A DNA stretch of 64,000 bases from Calliopsis andreniformis (lineage: Eukaryota > Arthropoda > Insecta > Hymenoptera > Andrenidae). A program made the translations under genes and the position numbers. A model generated the notes under the pieces. It was not told where the DNA came from. It made no database searches and saw only the letters and a program-made list of their open reading frames with translations. This document shows, in pieces, positions 1 to 12,500 of this stretch (the first letter of the stretch is position 1; every line of letters begins with the position of its first letter). The stretch is taken from the NCBI RefSeq assembly GCF_051401765.1, contig NC_135071.1, positions 9,154,961-9,218,960 on the forward strand, given 5' to 3'.

Positions 1-470
1 CATTATGATTAGTCAAACGATATGCAAATATGAATAAGTCGTGATAGAGTACCTGCGTACTAGATAAATTTCACTGATGTACATAAGAAACAGTTTGATA
101 GGAAACAAAAAAATTGAACAAAACAGGAAGAAATATAATAAAAACAATTCAATGAATAGTTACGCTATCCATAACTTACCTAACTATTTGAACTATTAAC
201 TGATAAAAATCAATTCTAATAAGAGATAACCTGTGTGACTTCATAAAATGAAGAAGTGTAAATATAGACATGTTATCTCTATACAAATGCATTTAAAAAT
301 ATTTCATTTTAATGTTATACAATGCAGAAAGAAATGTAAAAAAATTACCAAAATGAACCCAGAGAACAAGTAAAATATTGTAAAGTTCAGACATTTTCCA
401 CATGTATAATCAGAGTGTACAAAAAAAAGAAATTGAACGCGTAAAATATAATTTAAGGAAACTGAAGTAC
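1..470. other. Non-coding left edge, intron 1 of the Tctex-like gene
   Basis: AT-rich sequence downstream (on the minus strand) of the donor at 470-465. I see no further exon of the Tctex-like gene and no other coding signal here, so its next exon should lie to the left of the window. Open frames in this stretch are short and low in complexity. Confidence 0.5.
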
Positions 471-645
471 TTCTCGTGTAACTGTGGACGAATTTGATAA
501 ACCGGCTCTTCAGAAGATGCTTCAATGTTTTCAAGAACCTCCACGTTCACCTGCGTTTTTTCTTCATCTTCAACCTTTTCGTTTGATAATTTACTTTCTA
601 TCTCAGTAGACTCTGTGGCTTCGACATTCTCTGCCATTTCTTTTA
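471..645 (-). CDS. First coding exon of a probable Tctex-type dynein light chain (partial gene)
   Basis: Seen: an ATG at 637-635 opens 55 codons plus two bases, ending at a GTACTT donor (470-465). A good acceptor (TCTTTCATTACAG) lies just before base 645, so the ATG is probably preceded by a 5' UTR intron. The first 44 residues are acidic, rich in Glu, Val and Asn, with no signal peptide, and look disordered. The end, EEPVYQIRPQLHE plus a split Lys codon, resembles the start of the Tctex1 domain in DYNLT2B/TCTEX1D2 proteins (pattern Y-x-x-RP then a basic/aromatic stretch). Members of that family are light chains of dynein, including the dynein-2 motor of cilia. Inference: the gene continues to the left of the window and encodes such a light chain. 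The match rests on about 15 residues, so the exon is more certain than the name. It lies on the same strand as the DIP-like gene, 5.8 kb beyond that gene's stop codon. Confidence 0.6.
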
Positions 646-870
646 CTGTAATGAAAGATTTATTTTAAAAATTCAATTTTCTTTCGCACTACACTACATT
701 ACAGACGCTGTCACATGAACTCATGGAAGTTGTGTACAAACAAAACAATGATTGCGCAGACTCCCCTCCAGTCTATAATTCGGCGCGAAATTCAGTTTGA
801 AACTGAATTCAGTTTGAACTGGTAGAGCTGCTTGTATTTAGTAAAACTGTTATTTAAACGATAAAATGAA
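646..870 (-). promoter_or_regulatory. Probable 5' UTR and promoter region of the Tctex-like gene
   Basis: Immediately upstream of the first coding exon. It holds a likely acceptor at 647-646, a possible 5' UTR exon around 690-780, and a locally GC-richer patch (CGGCGCG at 781-787) unusual for this AT-rich spacer. Next to that patch is a 21-bp odd-length palindrome (789-809, AATTCAGTTT-G-AAACTGAATT) whose first 13 bases repeat at 806-818. No TATA box was assigned. The promoter role is inferred from position only. Confidence 0.3.
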
Positions 871-1680
871 ACAAAGTGTTTATCCAAATATAATTATACT
901 TGTAATTACGATTAGTAAATGAAATAACTATAATGTTAAGGAGAGGTTACCAACTAAAATTCGGAAGTTTGCCTCATAACTATAGCGCTAAGTTTTACTA
1001 AACTAAGTAAAAATACGACGAATTTAATTTTATGATCAAATTTAATTATTAAACAAAACTAAAATTATATTTTTTACGTGCATAATTGAAAACAAGTCTC
1101 TCTTTTACTTCTTCGTAGGATTTATTCCTGTCGGAAAATATGGATAAAAATTAGAGAGATGAGACGTGAAGTGTGAATACGGAATTAAACATCCGCATTG
1201 TTAACGTATCGATAATTACCTGTGTGAAATTTAAAAAACAGTTAGGTTTAATAAAAATATGAAATGAATACGATGAAGTATCTCACGTGAAATACTTTCT
1301 TCTTATTTATTTGAAAATGGAGGGATATGTTCATCTTTATTTTCATAATTAATATCCAAATCCAGTATTTTTTATATATATTTAAGTTCTATATTTATTA
1401 TCATTCGTGTATATTTATGCATCATATGTATATTATAGAGGCATATGTAGTCACGTTACTACTTAGCAGGGACAATGCAGTCTATCTGTACACTATAAAG
1501 TATTACATTTCTTCAACTTTTTTTTTCACTTAACTCCCATTTCTAAGCTTTCGTATTGTTCGCTTGTGTTACAAATCTCACAGTTTCGCATCACAATTAC
1601 ATTAATTATTCAACACTGGTTACAATGATATCTACAATGCCGATGATACAAAAGTATGCGTTAAACCTTGCGCGCAATTA

Positions 1681-1760
1681 TGTATATGTATATATATAAA
1701 ATTATATGTATGTATATAAAACTGTGAAACAGTTTGATGTATACATAGGTATATACTATT
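1681..1760. repeat. TA-rich simple sequence
   Basis: A run of alternating TATG/TATA words and short A tracts. It is low-complexity microsatellite-like sequence with no other feature. Confidence 0.6.
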
Positions 1761-2803
1761 TAATCGTTGCAATCGCTGAAGTAAAACTATTTTGAAAAAA
1801 TGAGCGGAGGGAAAACATATTGTTTAATTACAAATTTCATTCCATACATAAAATTCTTAATATCTGTCTAAGTATTGATAATATAAGCAATATTTCATAT
1901 TTGATAAATAATTTAAATGTACGTATAAGTATAGAGATAAATTTTGCTTGGATCATTCCTAAGAAAACAAACTGTACCAAAAATCGATCATGACTTGCAC
2001 TGTCTTGCACCTACGATTTCAATCTTTGGTAATTACGTAAATTATTAATTATAATACATTTACCTCATTATCATTGACATAGCTTTTATTACAGCTAAAT
2101 TGTATTTTTTTGTGTTTAATTAAATTTGTAGCAAATCATATAACTTCGATTATTTTTAAATTAATTATTGAACCGATAATACGATTTAAAATATTTATCA
2201 TTCTAACGTGATGTTGCAAACAGTGATTAATTACAGAATTAGCAATACACAAGTAATAATTGACTGTTCTAAAAAGGTATCGCATATACAGACAAGAACC
2301 TTTCTACCATAAAATAACGTATAGGGTTGATATGTTTTATTGGACATTTTAATTTTGTAGCGCAATTTTCCCGCGTCAAGCATTTCGCTTGAACAATATC
2401 AAATAGTGTGAAATAAATAATACCCTTACATGGTATCGTTAACAATGAGATACAATTATCTCTTATAATAATTTTGACCATTCTAAAGTAGAAGTATCTT
2501 CTCTGAACACATTTTATATCGTTACAAGTTACAACCCTCCTAGAAAGGACATATTATGTTAGGCCAAAAGTGCTAAGAAAACTCAAATAGTAATGTGTGA
2601 CTAGAAAATGGAATATCTGAAGTTAATATATCAATCTACAAATTTTTAATGAACGCATAGCTATGTAAGTACATATAATTTTATTTGAAGAGAAAAGCAA
2701 GGTTGTCTCGTTGATAAAGTAAATCCGACACTACGTAGATAAGTACAAAAGTATTGCCAAATATACAATTTCTCTAATTCGTGTTCAGACACATTCGTAC
2801 CAT

Positions 2804-3080
2804 CCCAAATAGCAAGCGATATTTTGAAGACGTCTATTTGACAGCGTACGTCTTAAAGACTTCCGTTTACGTTTGGACATCTTGAAGACATCTATTTTTT
2901 GTCTGAGTGTCTTATAGACGTAATTTCGATATTTTTAAGATGTTTTATGAATGTCTTTTAAGACGTTCTCAAGAGATACTGATGTGTAACTTCGAACGTT
3001 TCAAAAACGTCTTTTCAACATGTTTAGGACTTTAATGGCTATCTTTAAGACATTTTGAAGACATATCTGTGCTATGTGGG
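2804..3080. mobile_element. Small inverted-repeat element made of AAGACGTC-like words, copy 1
   Basis: It begins CCCAAATAGCA and ends TGCTATGTGGG, an imperfect terminal inverted repeat. The interior is almost entirely degenerate copies of words such as AAGACGTCT, GTCTTAAAGAC and AGACATCT, which read the same on both strands. The dinucleotide AT flanks both ends, possibly a 2-bp target duplication. A second copy with matching ends lies at 7335-7724. There is no coding capacity, so it is non-autonomous; I do not know its superfamily. Confidence 0.65.
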
Positions 3081-3970
3081 ATTTGTACAAAACTAATCAA
3101 GCATTAAATCGATCGTCAAAATCTATAAATATTAATACCAATTTTATAGCCTGTTTTATAGCCAATTAGATTAATTATATTAAATAATCTACACTGTTGT
3201 GCTCCTTAACTGATAAAATTAAATTATTCTTTGATGAATTATTAAATGACATAATAAAGTAGCTTTAGAAAACTACCTGTGTTCTCAAATATGTCATATT
3301 TCTTTGGGATCTAAGGTTTAAAATATAGCTGATTTCAATGTAGAATATGATACGATGCGTATCACTACTAACAATCCCTTTATTCTGCTCCGTGTTATTA
3401 TCCTTTAACATTATCCGCTAGAACGTCGTAACCAGCTTTATTTTCTTTTAAGATAGAATCTATGTAAGCCTAATTTCATAAATTGTGAAATAATTAATAG
3501 TTTACCAATGGAAACCTGATCGGTTGATTATCGATAAACTGTAAAATTTTATATAAAATTTACAGTTCGCTGAATTCTGATAAAAAACTATAATTTCTTA
3601 TTGGAATTGTTCCAATGTATTCACTTATGACAGCAAAAGAGAATACCTTAAACAGTTTTTTACTGTTATGAATATTCTCAATTTAGAAACAATCCAATAT
3701 GAATAGATTATACGTCTCCTTTATTTAAAATGATCTATTTAAATTATTTTGATGATTTCCTAAGTAGGTTTATAATATACAATTTTATCTGAAGAATCTT
3801 GAACAACTCGATAACATCAAATAGATATTTTCGCTGCATCCCCTTTTCCCATAATTTTTTATTTCGTTCTTTTTTAATATATACAGTAGAGATGTGAAAG
3901 CACAGCAGATGAAGTGTGGAGTACCAAGAGAAACGTGGATCAATTTATAATGCAAGACATGATGGAATGC

Positions 3971-3998
3971 ATTTAGGCTCTATAGTTAGGCTCTATAG
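3971..3998. repeat. Two-copy tandem repeat
   Basis: The word TTAGGCTCTATAG occurs twice in direct succession. No function is apparent. Confidence 0.6.
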
Positions 3999-4614
3999 TT
4001 CTATCCCATCTGTCTAATTATTCGAATAATTTGTCAAAAAAATATATCTTTCTACAACAAATAATGTTTAAGCACCTGTCAGATTCAAATGAAATCGTGA
4101 AATTGCTTTTTTTAATCAAACTGACAGAAAAGTTATTTAATATAAAATGGTTAGAGAGAAAGGCTGAAAATACAGTAGAAGCTCTTGTAATAAGTACTTC
4201 TAAGAGCTTTATAATAAGAATATGTTGTAATACTTTAAATTGAAATTTAATTTAATGAATTTAAATTTAAAAAATTTAATTAAAATTTTTCAGCAAAAAT
4301 AGCTTCACAAAAGTTTAATGTACCTCCAGAAGGCATAAAGATAGTTGTAGCATGATAAACTTCAGACAATACGCTAAAACTGTTTCAAAAATAGGTATTC
4401 ATTAGTATTTATTTAGAATAGGAGGGCAAAACCAGTTAGTTAATGGACGACTATTTCAGAATTCTCATTTTGAATTGATCCACGATTTTCATGGCTCCTG
4501 GACTGTTAAATGATTTCCTTCTTCGTCAGTCATAAGTTATTATTTAATACAATATAAGAGCATTGAAATGACGCTCTCAGTCTTTGGATAATACTATTTT
4601 AACATACTATGTAT

Positions 4615-4730
4615 AATATGTTATATACATATATGTTGGATGCTATACAAGTATACGGAATGTATTGTATTATGTATAGTCATATGTATATGTATATATA
4701 TGTATTGAATGTATATGTGTATGTACAGTA
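4615..4730. repeat. TA-rich simple sequence
   Basis: Repeated ATGTATATG and TATATA words. Low-complexity spacer sequence. Confidence 0.55.
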
Positions 4731-5228
4731 CAGTGACAAGTAGTTCTAATTAATTCATTAGACAGGCAATTGGTACAAATGCGAATCATCGAGGGCTTCT
4801 ATCAAGTTTTTTAGTGCTATTAAATTAAGCGCTTACTGAAGTACGTTTATAAAACCGATTCTAGCTCTATGTCTACGATTTAATGGCAGTATCGAAGAAT
4901 GAAAATGAATCGAGATGCTTTGCGTAGAAACGAGCAAGTTAAATGACTCAATTCCTTCAATTTGATGTAAAGTTTTTGTAAGGATCTGTACGTGTGCAGT
5001 GGAAAATATACACAAACGATATTAATTAAAAAAATAAGTGTAACTATATAGAAAGGAGTCTCACCAATTTCGATGACATATACACGTTGCTAAGCTGTTA
5101 ACCCTAAAGCAAACCTTAAAACAATACAATAAATAGTATTAAACTAAAGTCGACTAGTAATTTTAAAACCAGTATGATTATGAGTGAAAATTATTCAGGA
5201 CACATATTTCAAGGGTACTGAAATTAGT

Positions 5229-5600
5229 AAGGTGTTCGACAGCTGGTATTAGAAATTTTGAAAAATGATTTTATAAGCTAAAATAAAACGAAATTGTGCT
5301 TGTGGTTTCGTTTTCAAGTTATTAATTGCTGTTACAGATAGATTTAAAATGTGTCTGATTCCAGAACTGATTCCACTTCCGGCGTGCATTAACCAGACTA
5401 GACAGAGCATTAGTAGAATACAATAGTAGAACAAACCTAATAATCTAATCAGACACATTTCACATGCACTTTAAACTTTCAATAATTAATAGCTCAGAAA
5501 CGTAGCCTCGAATTCAATTCATTACTGTTCATTTTCATCTTAGTTTGACGTATAAAATCAACCCCTAAATTTCTGCCACCTCTTATCGAACACCGTGTAT
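5229..5600. mobile_element. MITE with long inverted repeats, GGTGTTCG family, copy 1
   Basis: The left end AGGTGTTCGACAGCTGGT is mirrored at the right end (minus-strand reading ACGGTGTTCGATAAGAGGTG). The arms continue inward: a CGTTTTCAAGTTATTAATTG-type segment (about 5308) pairs with its mirror near 5485-5510, and GTGTCTGATT (5352) pairs with AATCAGACAC (5448). The element ends in a TGTATA-type end typical of TA-inserting Tc1/mariner-like MITEs. No transposase is present. Related copies lie at about 15835-16147 and 47021-47333. Confidence 0.75.
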
Positions 5601-6399
5601 AATTACCAAAATATCTTAAATGTCCCGAATCAAGACTCACCAGTAGGTCATTCCTTCACGCTCGTCGCAGCTTCCTAGTACTTTCCTATGTAATAAAAGT
5701 GTAAATAGTAATTAATTATTAAATAATCATTAAAGCTATACATATGCTCCTATCAGCGATTAATTTCGAAGCTTTCTTAAAATATACCATTTTAAAAAAC
5801 GCATTACGTGCATCTGCCTGTTACATTATCATCTTCTCTATTTTAAAATGAATGACTATAAAGCAATATTTGTCACAGCTTGAAAATTTAATCACCAATT
5901 CTGCTGGTGTATCAAAGTACAAACATAAAATATACATGCACGGTTGACAGCGTATGCGCTTACAACTTAACTTTTTAATTTAACTCTGACTAGCTGGGGA
6001 TACTACCATTGATTGCAGTTAAATGTGATCAAGGCTCGGCTGTACTCATTGTGCAGACTTATTTACGAACTCAATGTATGTTAACGCAGAATCATCCCTC
6101 GTTCTCTTATTGTTCACGTCATGCGATCGTTCTATGTCATTCTCATGGTATAGAGCAATGATTTTCCGTCCTCGATCCACTGATTGCGAGTTGTCATTTA
6201 CGAACAATTTACAATACCTAATCGTTACACGTTATGATATCGGTTTATGATACAGTGAGTAAGTGGTCAGCGTGATTCGTGATACTTATTCTCGAATGGA
6301 ATCCCTGAGCGATGGATTTCTAAGTGGATATACAAATTCTTGATGAGTCGCGATCAAATGGAGGGTTTGATGATGCGCTGGCACGGGAATGGCCTGTTT

Positions 6400-6566
6400 T
6401 CAAGCTGGATGGAGCGTCCTTAGCTGCGGATAGTGATGAAGGTAGACGGTAAATGTGACCAGCGCGAAAATCAAAGTGAAAGGCTTCTCCTTCGTCGTTA
6501 CGCCGGAATCGTCGTAATCATCGACTTCGTTTCCGTCAGTTTCTTTTCGACCTCGCAACTTTAGAT
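6400..6566 (-). CDS. DIP-like gene, last coding exon (linker and GPI-signal tail)
   Basis: The acceptor TCTTTCAG is followed by ATCTAAAGTT, completing an Asp codon begun in the previous exon. It encodes 54 further residues and a TGA stop at 6402-6400. The order is a basic LKLRGRK stretch, an acidic segment (DGNEVDDYDDSG), a short KEK spacer, 14 hydrophobic residues and a 12-residue polar end (HHYPQLRTLHPA). A small-residue site before a spacer and hydrophobic tail suggests GPI attachment near Ser330/Gly331. The polar end after the hydrophobic run is longer than usual for such signals, so a single-pass membrane anchor is the alternative. Confidence 0.9.
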
Positions 6567-9500
6567 CTGAAAGACGAAGTTGCATCGTGATTACTTCCTA
6601 GTAATAGCGAAATTTACTAATAGCGAAGATATTTGAGAAAAGAGTGATCTACAATTCATTCTTGGATATCTTTAATTTAATGTTCCTTGGAATATTTTTG
6701 GGAATAAAAACAATTTAGATTCCAAATTTTAGATCACAATTACCTCGTTCCTTTAACATATCTTGATTTCCTTTGAAAATGTCGTTCCTTGGGTTGTGCC
6801 TCAACTTCCCTGCAATTAAAGTTGAAATTTCTGCTAATTAAGGGGGGATATTTGTGTAATAGTACTAAAATTAGATGGTCTTTCTTGAATTTTGTGATAG
6901 AGACCTAAAGGATATATTATACTACAGTTTTAGAGACATAAAGGGAGACCCTTGAACTGGATGAAAAAATTTGTTTTGGTCCACTTTTTGTTACTTCTTA
7001 TTAAATAGTGATCGAGTTTTATAACCATCTTCAATGATATATCCATGATTGGTGAGCAGTTTAACATTTATGACAGATATCAAGAAACAAGAAATTAAAT
7101 ATTTTCTGAATGTTAAATATAATTTACGCTGGAATTACACCTATTTTAAATAAAAAAATGGCACACCAAAAAAATTCTAGCGTTTGCAATTTTGTGTTTT
7201 TAGCATGTAATTTCAGCTTAAAAGCTTTGTATAAAAATATTATAAATGAAAAATAAAATTTAATTTTAGGTTCAATCTCAGCAGAAAGTTTTAACAAAAA
7301 CAATAATTAAGCTTTGTCTCAAATCGATTAGTCACCCACATAGCACACAACGTCTTGAAGACGTCTATTTTATGTTCATTTTATGCCTGAACGTCTTAAG
7401 GCATAATTTAGACGTCTTAAAAACATCCAAGAGCGTACATCTTAAAGACTTGCAAAGTTTACGTCTATAAAACGTCTTAAAGACACACTACATGGATGTT
7501 CTAAAGACTTACGCTTTTGGACGTCTTAAAAACGTCTAATTTTTGTCTGAACGTCTTATATACGTAATTTGGACGTCCTTAAAACGTCTTATAAATGTTT
7601 CTTAAGACGTCCTAAAGACATACTGATTTATAACATCGGACGTCTCAGAGATGTCTTTTGGACATTTTTAGGATTTTACTCGATGTTTTTAAGACGTTTT
7701 TAAGATGTCTCTGTGCTATTTAGGCAATTTGTTTTTGAGTATTTCTGCTCGCCAGTTTAAAAAATCTGGTATAAATAAGGTTTCAAAACTTCGTTACTTC
7801 AGTAAAATTGTTCGGTATTTCACAGTATCCGATATTTCAAATACATATATTCTTTGTGCAAACACAACTGACGTGGAAAGCGTTTCCAAATACGTCTATT
7901 GCATTTCTATTCTATTTTATTTCGTCTCCTTTCTCTCGAAACACAAAAATACAAGTATTTTCGTTTCGCTTATTTGGTCAAAGAGCTTGAACTGGAATTG
8001 ACATTAAACACATATGAAAACGGAAAAATGTGGTCGCTTTTTCATGGTAACCAGAAAACAAATTGAAAGTTCTGTCGAAGCCAAGTTCGTTTGTTCCCGT
8101 GAAAAATGCATCTCGGAGCTATGTGTTTCTTAAATCGGCAAGAGAGCCAAACGAAAACGGTGTCGTTAATGGCCAATTGGAGAAAAGAGCATGGGTGGCC
8201 ATAAAGTTCAAAGGCAAGTGATATTTCCGCTTATTAAAGACCTTCAATACTTGACGCTTGTTATTTGTGACGAGTACAATCTCTATTTCATTATTTGGCG
8301 CACCCGCAGCGAGCCACAAACTATTTGCGAGGAGATTGGCGGTTCTGTTCTAGAAATTGGAACATGAAACAGTCTTTGAAAGTTTGAAAATGTAAAATTT
8401 TGAAAACCTATATTGGAAGTTTAAATTAAATTTTGAAATAACTTATGTGAATAAAAAAACCATTATTGTTTTTGAATTACGTGTAAAATGTTTAGATAAA
8501 TAACCACATGAAATATTGAAAATTTCGCTATAAATAATCAAAGTGAATTTAATATTAATGTACAGAGAATCGGCTTTTCAAGTTTACACACTTCTTTTTA
8601 TATTATCTATCATAAACGCAAGCTACAAATAGTTGTCTAATGAACATGGTCGTCATGTTTCGACTTTACGACGTTGTTTGATGTTTACACCGCAATATTT
8701 GAGCTGAATATCGGGATTAGGCGCTTTCAGCGCAGAGAAGTGGACAGGGTCCAATAAAGTTGAGCTATGGTTCCAGACGGGTCTATCAATCTTCTATCGA
8801 ACGCGACGTTGCTCTTCAATCTGTTAGCATTGAAATATTTTGCATATATCGATTTCTGACCATTGACAGTACAAGTAAGTAGGACTGGAGGATAAGCCTC
8901 TGGCTTTTTCATTATAGAAAGACAAATAGTATGTAATTAGTTAGGGACAGTCGTTACTTAATTTTAAGTCATGAAAAATTATAATCTAGCAATATTGCGT
9001 ATGCTATTTCCTACGCTAAAGCAATTGAAAATGTAAAACAAATAATCAATGGAATTCAGTGGTGGAATAAATGCAATTGTATTCAGTTGGTCTAGACTTT
9101 AATTGTGAAAGCTTTCGTGCAAAGTTGTTTGAAACGTGAGAATTAAAAGGGAAACTATTCCTCAGTAAAGTTAAAATTAAATCAAAATTCAAATGAATTT
9201 GCCATTCCCTTTGTATTATAAAAATGTTTCCTCTTAACAGATTTACCGTTACTATTTAATATAATTTATGTTTTACAACAAAGTCCTCTGCTCTTTCTGA
9301 CTTATACTGAACTTTTTTTACTTTAAAAAATTAGGGACATTAGAATCATATCAGTATTATGCAGAAGAGATTTATTAAAGTGTTTCTCAGCCAACCATGT
9401 TGATCGAGTGGGAGTTCGTTACTAAACGATGAATATAAAGTTGGTATAATACTATTTAAATTATAGTAATATCAAATTTAACGCTATTTAGATTTATTAA

Positions 9501-12500
9501 AAAAGTTCAATTTTAGTATAATAGTTGCAATATGAAAATAGGATATTCAATTGACTAGTGTTTAGCTACAACTGACTAGTTTCATTGCAATCGGTAGATA
9601 AATTTTTACATAATTTACATAATTTTCCCGTTTCAGACATAGAAAGCTGAGAAGCAATTTTTTTTCAATTTTGCCATATATCGCGATATTAAAATGCGCC
9701 GAATTTTATTAATAGTTTCTCAATAACTATACGATAAATCAATTTGATATTTTGCACAAGGGTTTCTTGTAATCCAAATTAGTGGCCCTTAAAATTTGAA
9801 CAAAGTTTTGGACTTCTGCATTTAGCTAACTACTTTAATATAGTTTCAAGTCTAGCACTTCCTTTTTGTATAAAACTCGGAGATTTAGATATCACTTGAA
9901 ACAGTTGAAAAAAGTGTTAAAAACATTCGTGACACGATGGAAAGACGCGGGAAAATGTTTATACGCCTTTGAAACTAAGGGAAAAAGTTGGCGAAGGTTT
10001 CGCATTTCACTTGGGGAAGGGAAAAAGGGTTGATGAACAAAGTGTAAGTTCAAAATGGCATTCACCCGTGGCTTTTTGTACAGCCGTCCTTCTAAGCGTC
10101 TAGCTCTTTTTGCAACGGTATCTGGCGACTTTTGTATATCCTTTTCTGCACCAGCTGGCTGTCGAGAGCAAATGAGATGGTCGGCTTGTAAATCTGACAC
10201 GGCGGTTCCTATTCATTCACGATTTCACACAGAAATAATTCCGTCTCGACTTGAAAAACGGCCACCACGGGCCTCGAAACTGAACTGTCCTTGGAAAGAC
10301 TTTAAGCAGTCGAGTTTCACACAGGATATTCACGTTTTATCCTTGCTCCGAATTTTTTCTTTTTCTACTTTCAAATGGATAAGGCGCACTGGGCCGAAGC
10401 GCGAAAAAAGAACTTCTAACGACATTAGGAACTCGAAATACAATTCTCTTTCTTTCGTCGTAGAAGCAATTTTAAATTTATAGCGAGTACTTCATAGTTT
10501 CATGTTGAACACTCACACTTTATTATACAAAAACATTTATTACGACTTGAAAGACATTTACTTCTTTTTTAAAATAAAAACAGTAAAATATGTACTGCTT
10601 GATGTTCTTCATTTTCAATTTGTATACACGTTTGTATCGCTTTAGTTTATGAATATAAAACGACTACACATAGAAAATAGTATAAATTTTAATATCAGCA
10701 TGAGAACTCGACAAGATATTTCACAGAGCACGTAAGCACTCTGTCCAGTCTTAATACTGGCCGTTCGTACTGTTCTATAAGACTTGAACCTTCGAAACTA
10801 TAAGGCTCAAAAAGTTGAAAGCTTCAGTCTTTAATAATCCATCTTTAATAATTACAAGTCTTTAATAATTTCACTTTATAATGTTATTAGTCAAAAATAA
10901 TATATTTATTTAATATACGAGATAGATCGCTTGGTATACAAAATAAAAAAATACAAATTAGTCGCAGACTAGACTGTACAAAATTTAAAACAAATTAGTC
11001 GTAGGAACATACGAAACAATGCACTTGACACCTAAATTATTGAACGTTGAGAAAATGTTTAGAGCTTTACAGTGATTATTAACATTCTTAAATAGTCAAG
11101 CATAATATGATGTTCTTGTAATAAAAGGGTATGATACCTGATGAACGCAGGAGATGTAGCCAGACGGAATTATGTCAATATTTGAGGACATAAAACGAGT
11201 CCATTGATAACTTTACAAACAAAAAGAAGTTCTAGCATAATACGTTTCTTTTTCTTTTTTCAAGAGAGAGTAAAGTTAAATATTGATATCTATACTGCGT
11301 TCACTGAGAGAACGCAGTCGTTTCACGCAGATGGCTTCCATTGCCCCGACTGACTTTTCCACTGAGATTGGTGAAGGATTCAAGAGCCTGAAAGGACACG
11401 CCTTGCTTCTTTCTACTCTGTATACCTAGTGTCCAAATGAAACAAATGTTTCTATCTATTAAGAAACAATATTTATTGAGATATCAATGTATAAGAATTC
11501 ACAGCATATTTGATTATAAAGAAACGGCAACGGTAGAACTGTTTCCTGGGTTTGCCACAAAATGTTCGATGCGACCAGGTAGTTTATGACACGGGAAATG
11601 TAGGATCGTTTATGGTATCGCAACGTAGTAAGAATTCTGACTAGTACCAGTACGTTTTCGGTCGACAGAGACGATATTCAAGAAGATTTTTATTTGCTAA
11701 CAGAGCCGCATTAATACTTTCGGAGAAAACTAAAATCTAAAAGAATATCGTTTGCTTGCTCAAAATTTCTTTCACACCGTTTATGCGCTAACACTTGAAG
11801 AAGTGACTTTCTTTAGAAATGGTAGGACCTCCAAGGGCCCAACAAGGGGTTGATGGGTAGGGATGTGCTCGGGAGTGACAGAGCCAATAACTAATGAGCG
11901 TAGGCGTGAACTGCGCAAAGGGTACGAAAACTCATCAACCGGCAACTGCGTTCTCCCAGTGTAGAATCTGTTGTGTAGAACCTATCCTCCAAAAATGTCT
12001 CCCATGTTTAAGAACATCCTGTATATGTATGTATATATATTTGAGAAGCTTACATCATCACATTTCTACTCAAGCATTTCTGTATAAGCTTATTTATAGG
12101 ATAACATTTATAGCCTGCTCTATATTTCGTTATAAAGTTCTTAAAGATTCAAGCTAGACTTTTATTATTCTTTAGTTCTTCGAGTCACAACAATAAACAC
12201 TGCTTCGCGAGCTTGACATTTGCAATTTTACAACACGTAAAATAAGGTCGTTTATAATAATACACGTTATTACTAGAAAGAATTTGAGGGTACTACTGAG
12301 ACAGGATAACTCAGGTTCTTTTTTCTCTGATTGTGAGCTGACTTACAAGAGTGATACACAATTACTCGATAGTGGAACGAGCTTTGGCGAGTCACCTTCA
12401 TGAAAGCAGGTACTTGCATTTACCTTTTGTAGAGGGTGATTTCAGAGAATATTCACAGGCTGGATTGGCATGCACAAACTAGACACTCGATCTAATTAAT

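Larger units (their letters stand above)
871..6399. other. Spacer between the two minus-strand genes, including the unmapped 3' UTR of the DIP-like gene
   Basis: About 5.5 kb of AT-rich DNA without a supported coding exon. The segment next to 6400 should be the 3' UTR of the DIP-like gene. I could not fix the cleavage site; the nearest clear minus-strand AATAAA I noticed is far away, at 4413-4408. It contains TA-rich runs (1681-1760, 4615-4730), a 13-bp tandem repeat (3971-3998), one AAGACGTC-type element (2804-3080) and one long-TIR element (5229-5600). Confidence 0.6.

Noticed and set aside
9892..10483. Overlapping open frames of 142 and 102 codons on opposite strands in the last intron
   Set aside because: Both strands are open because the patch is GC-richer. 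There is no domain, no splice context and no conserved motif; the protein readings look like random translation.
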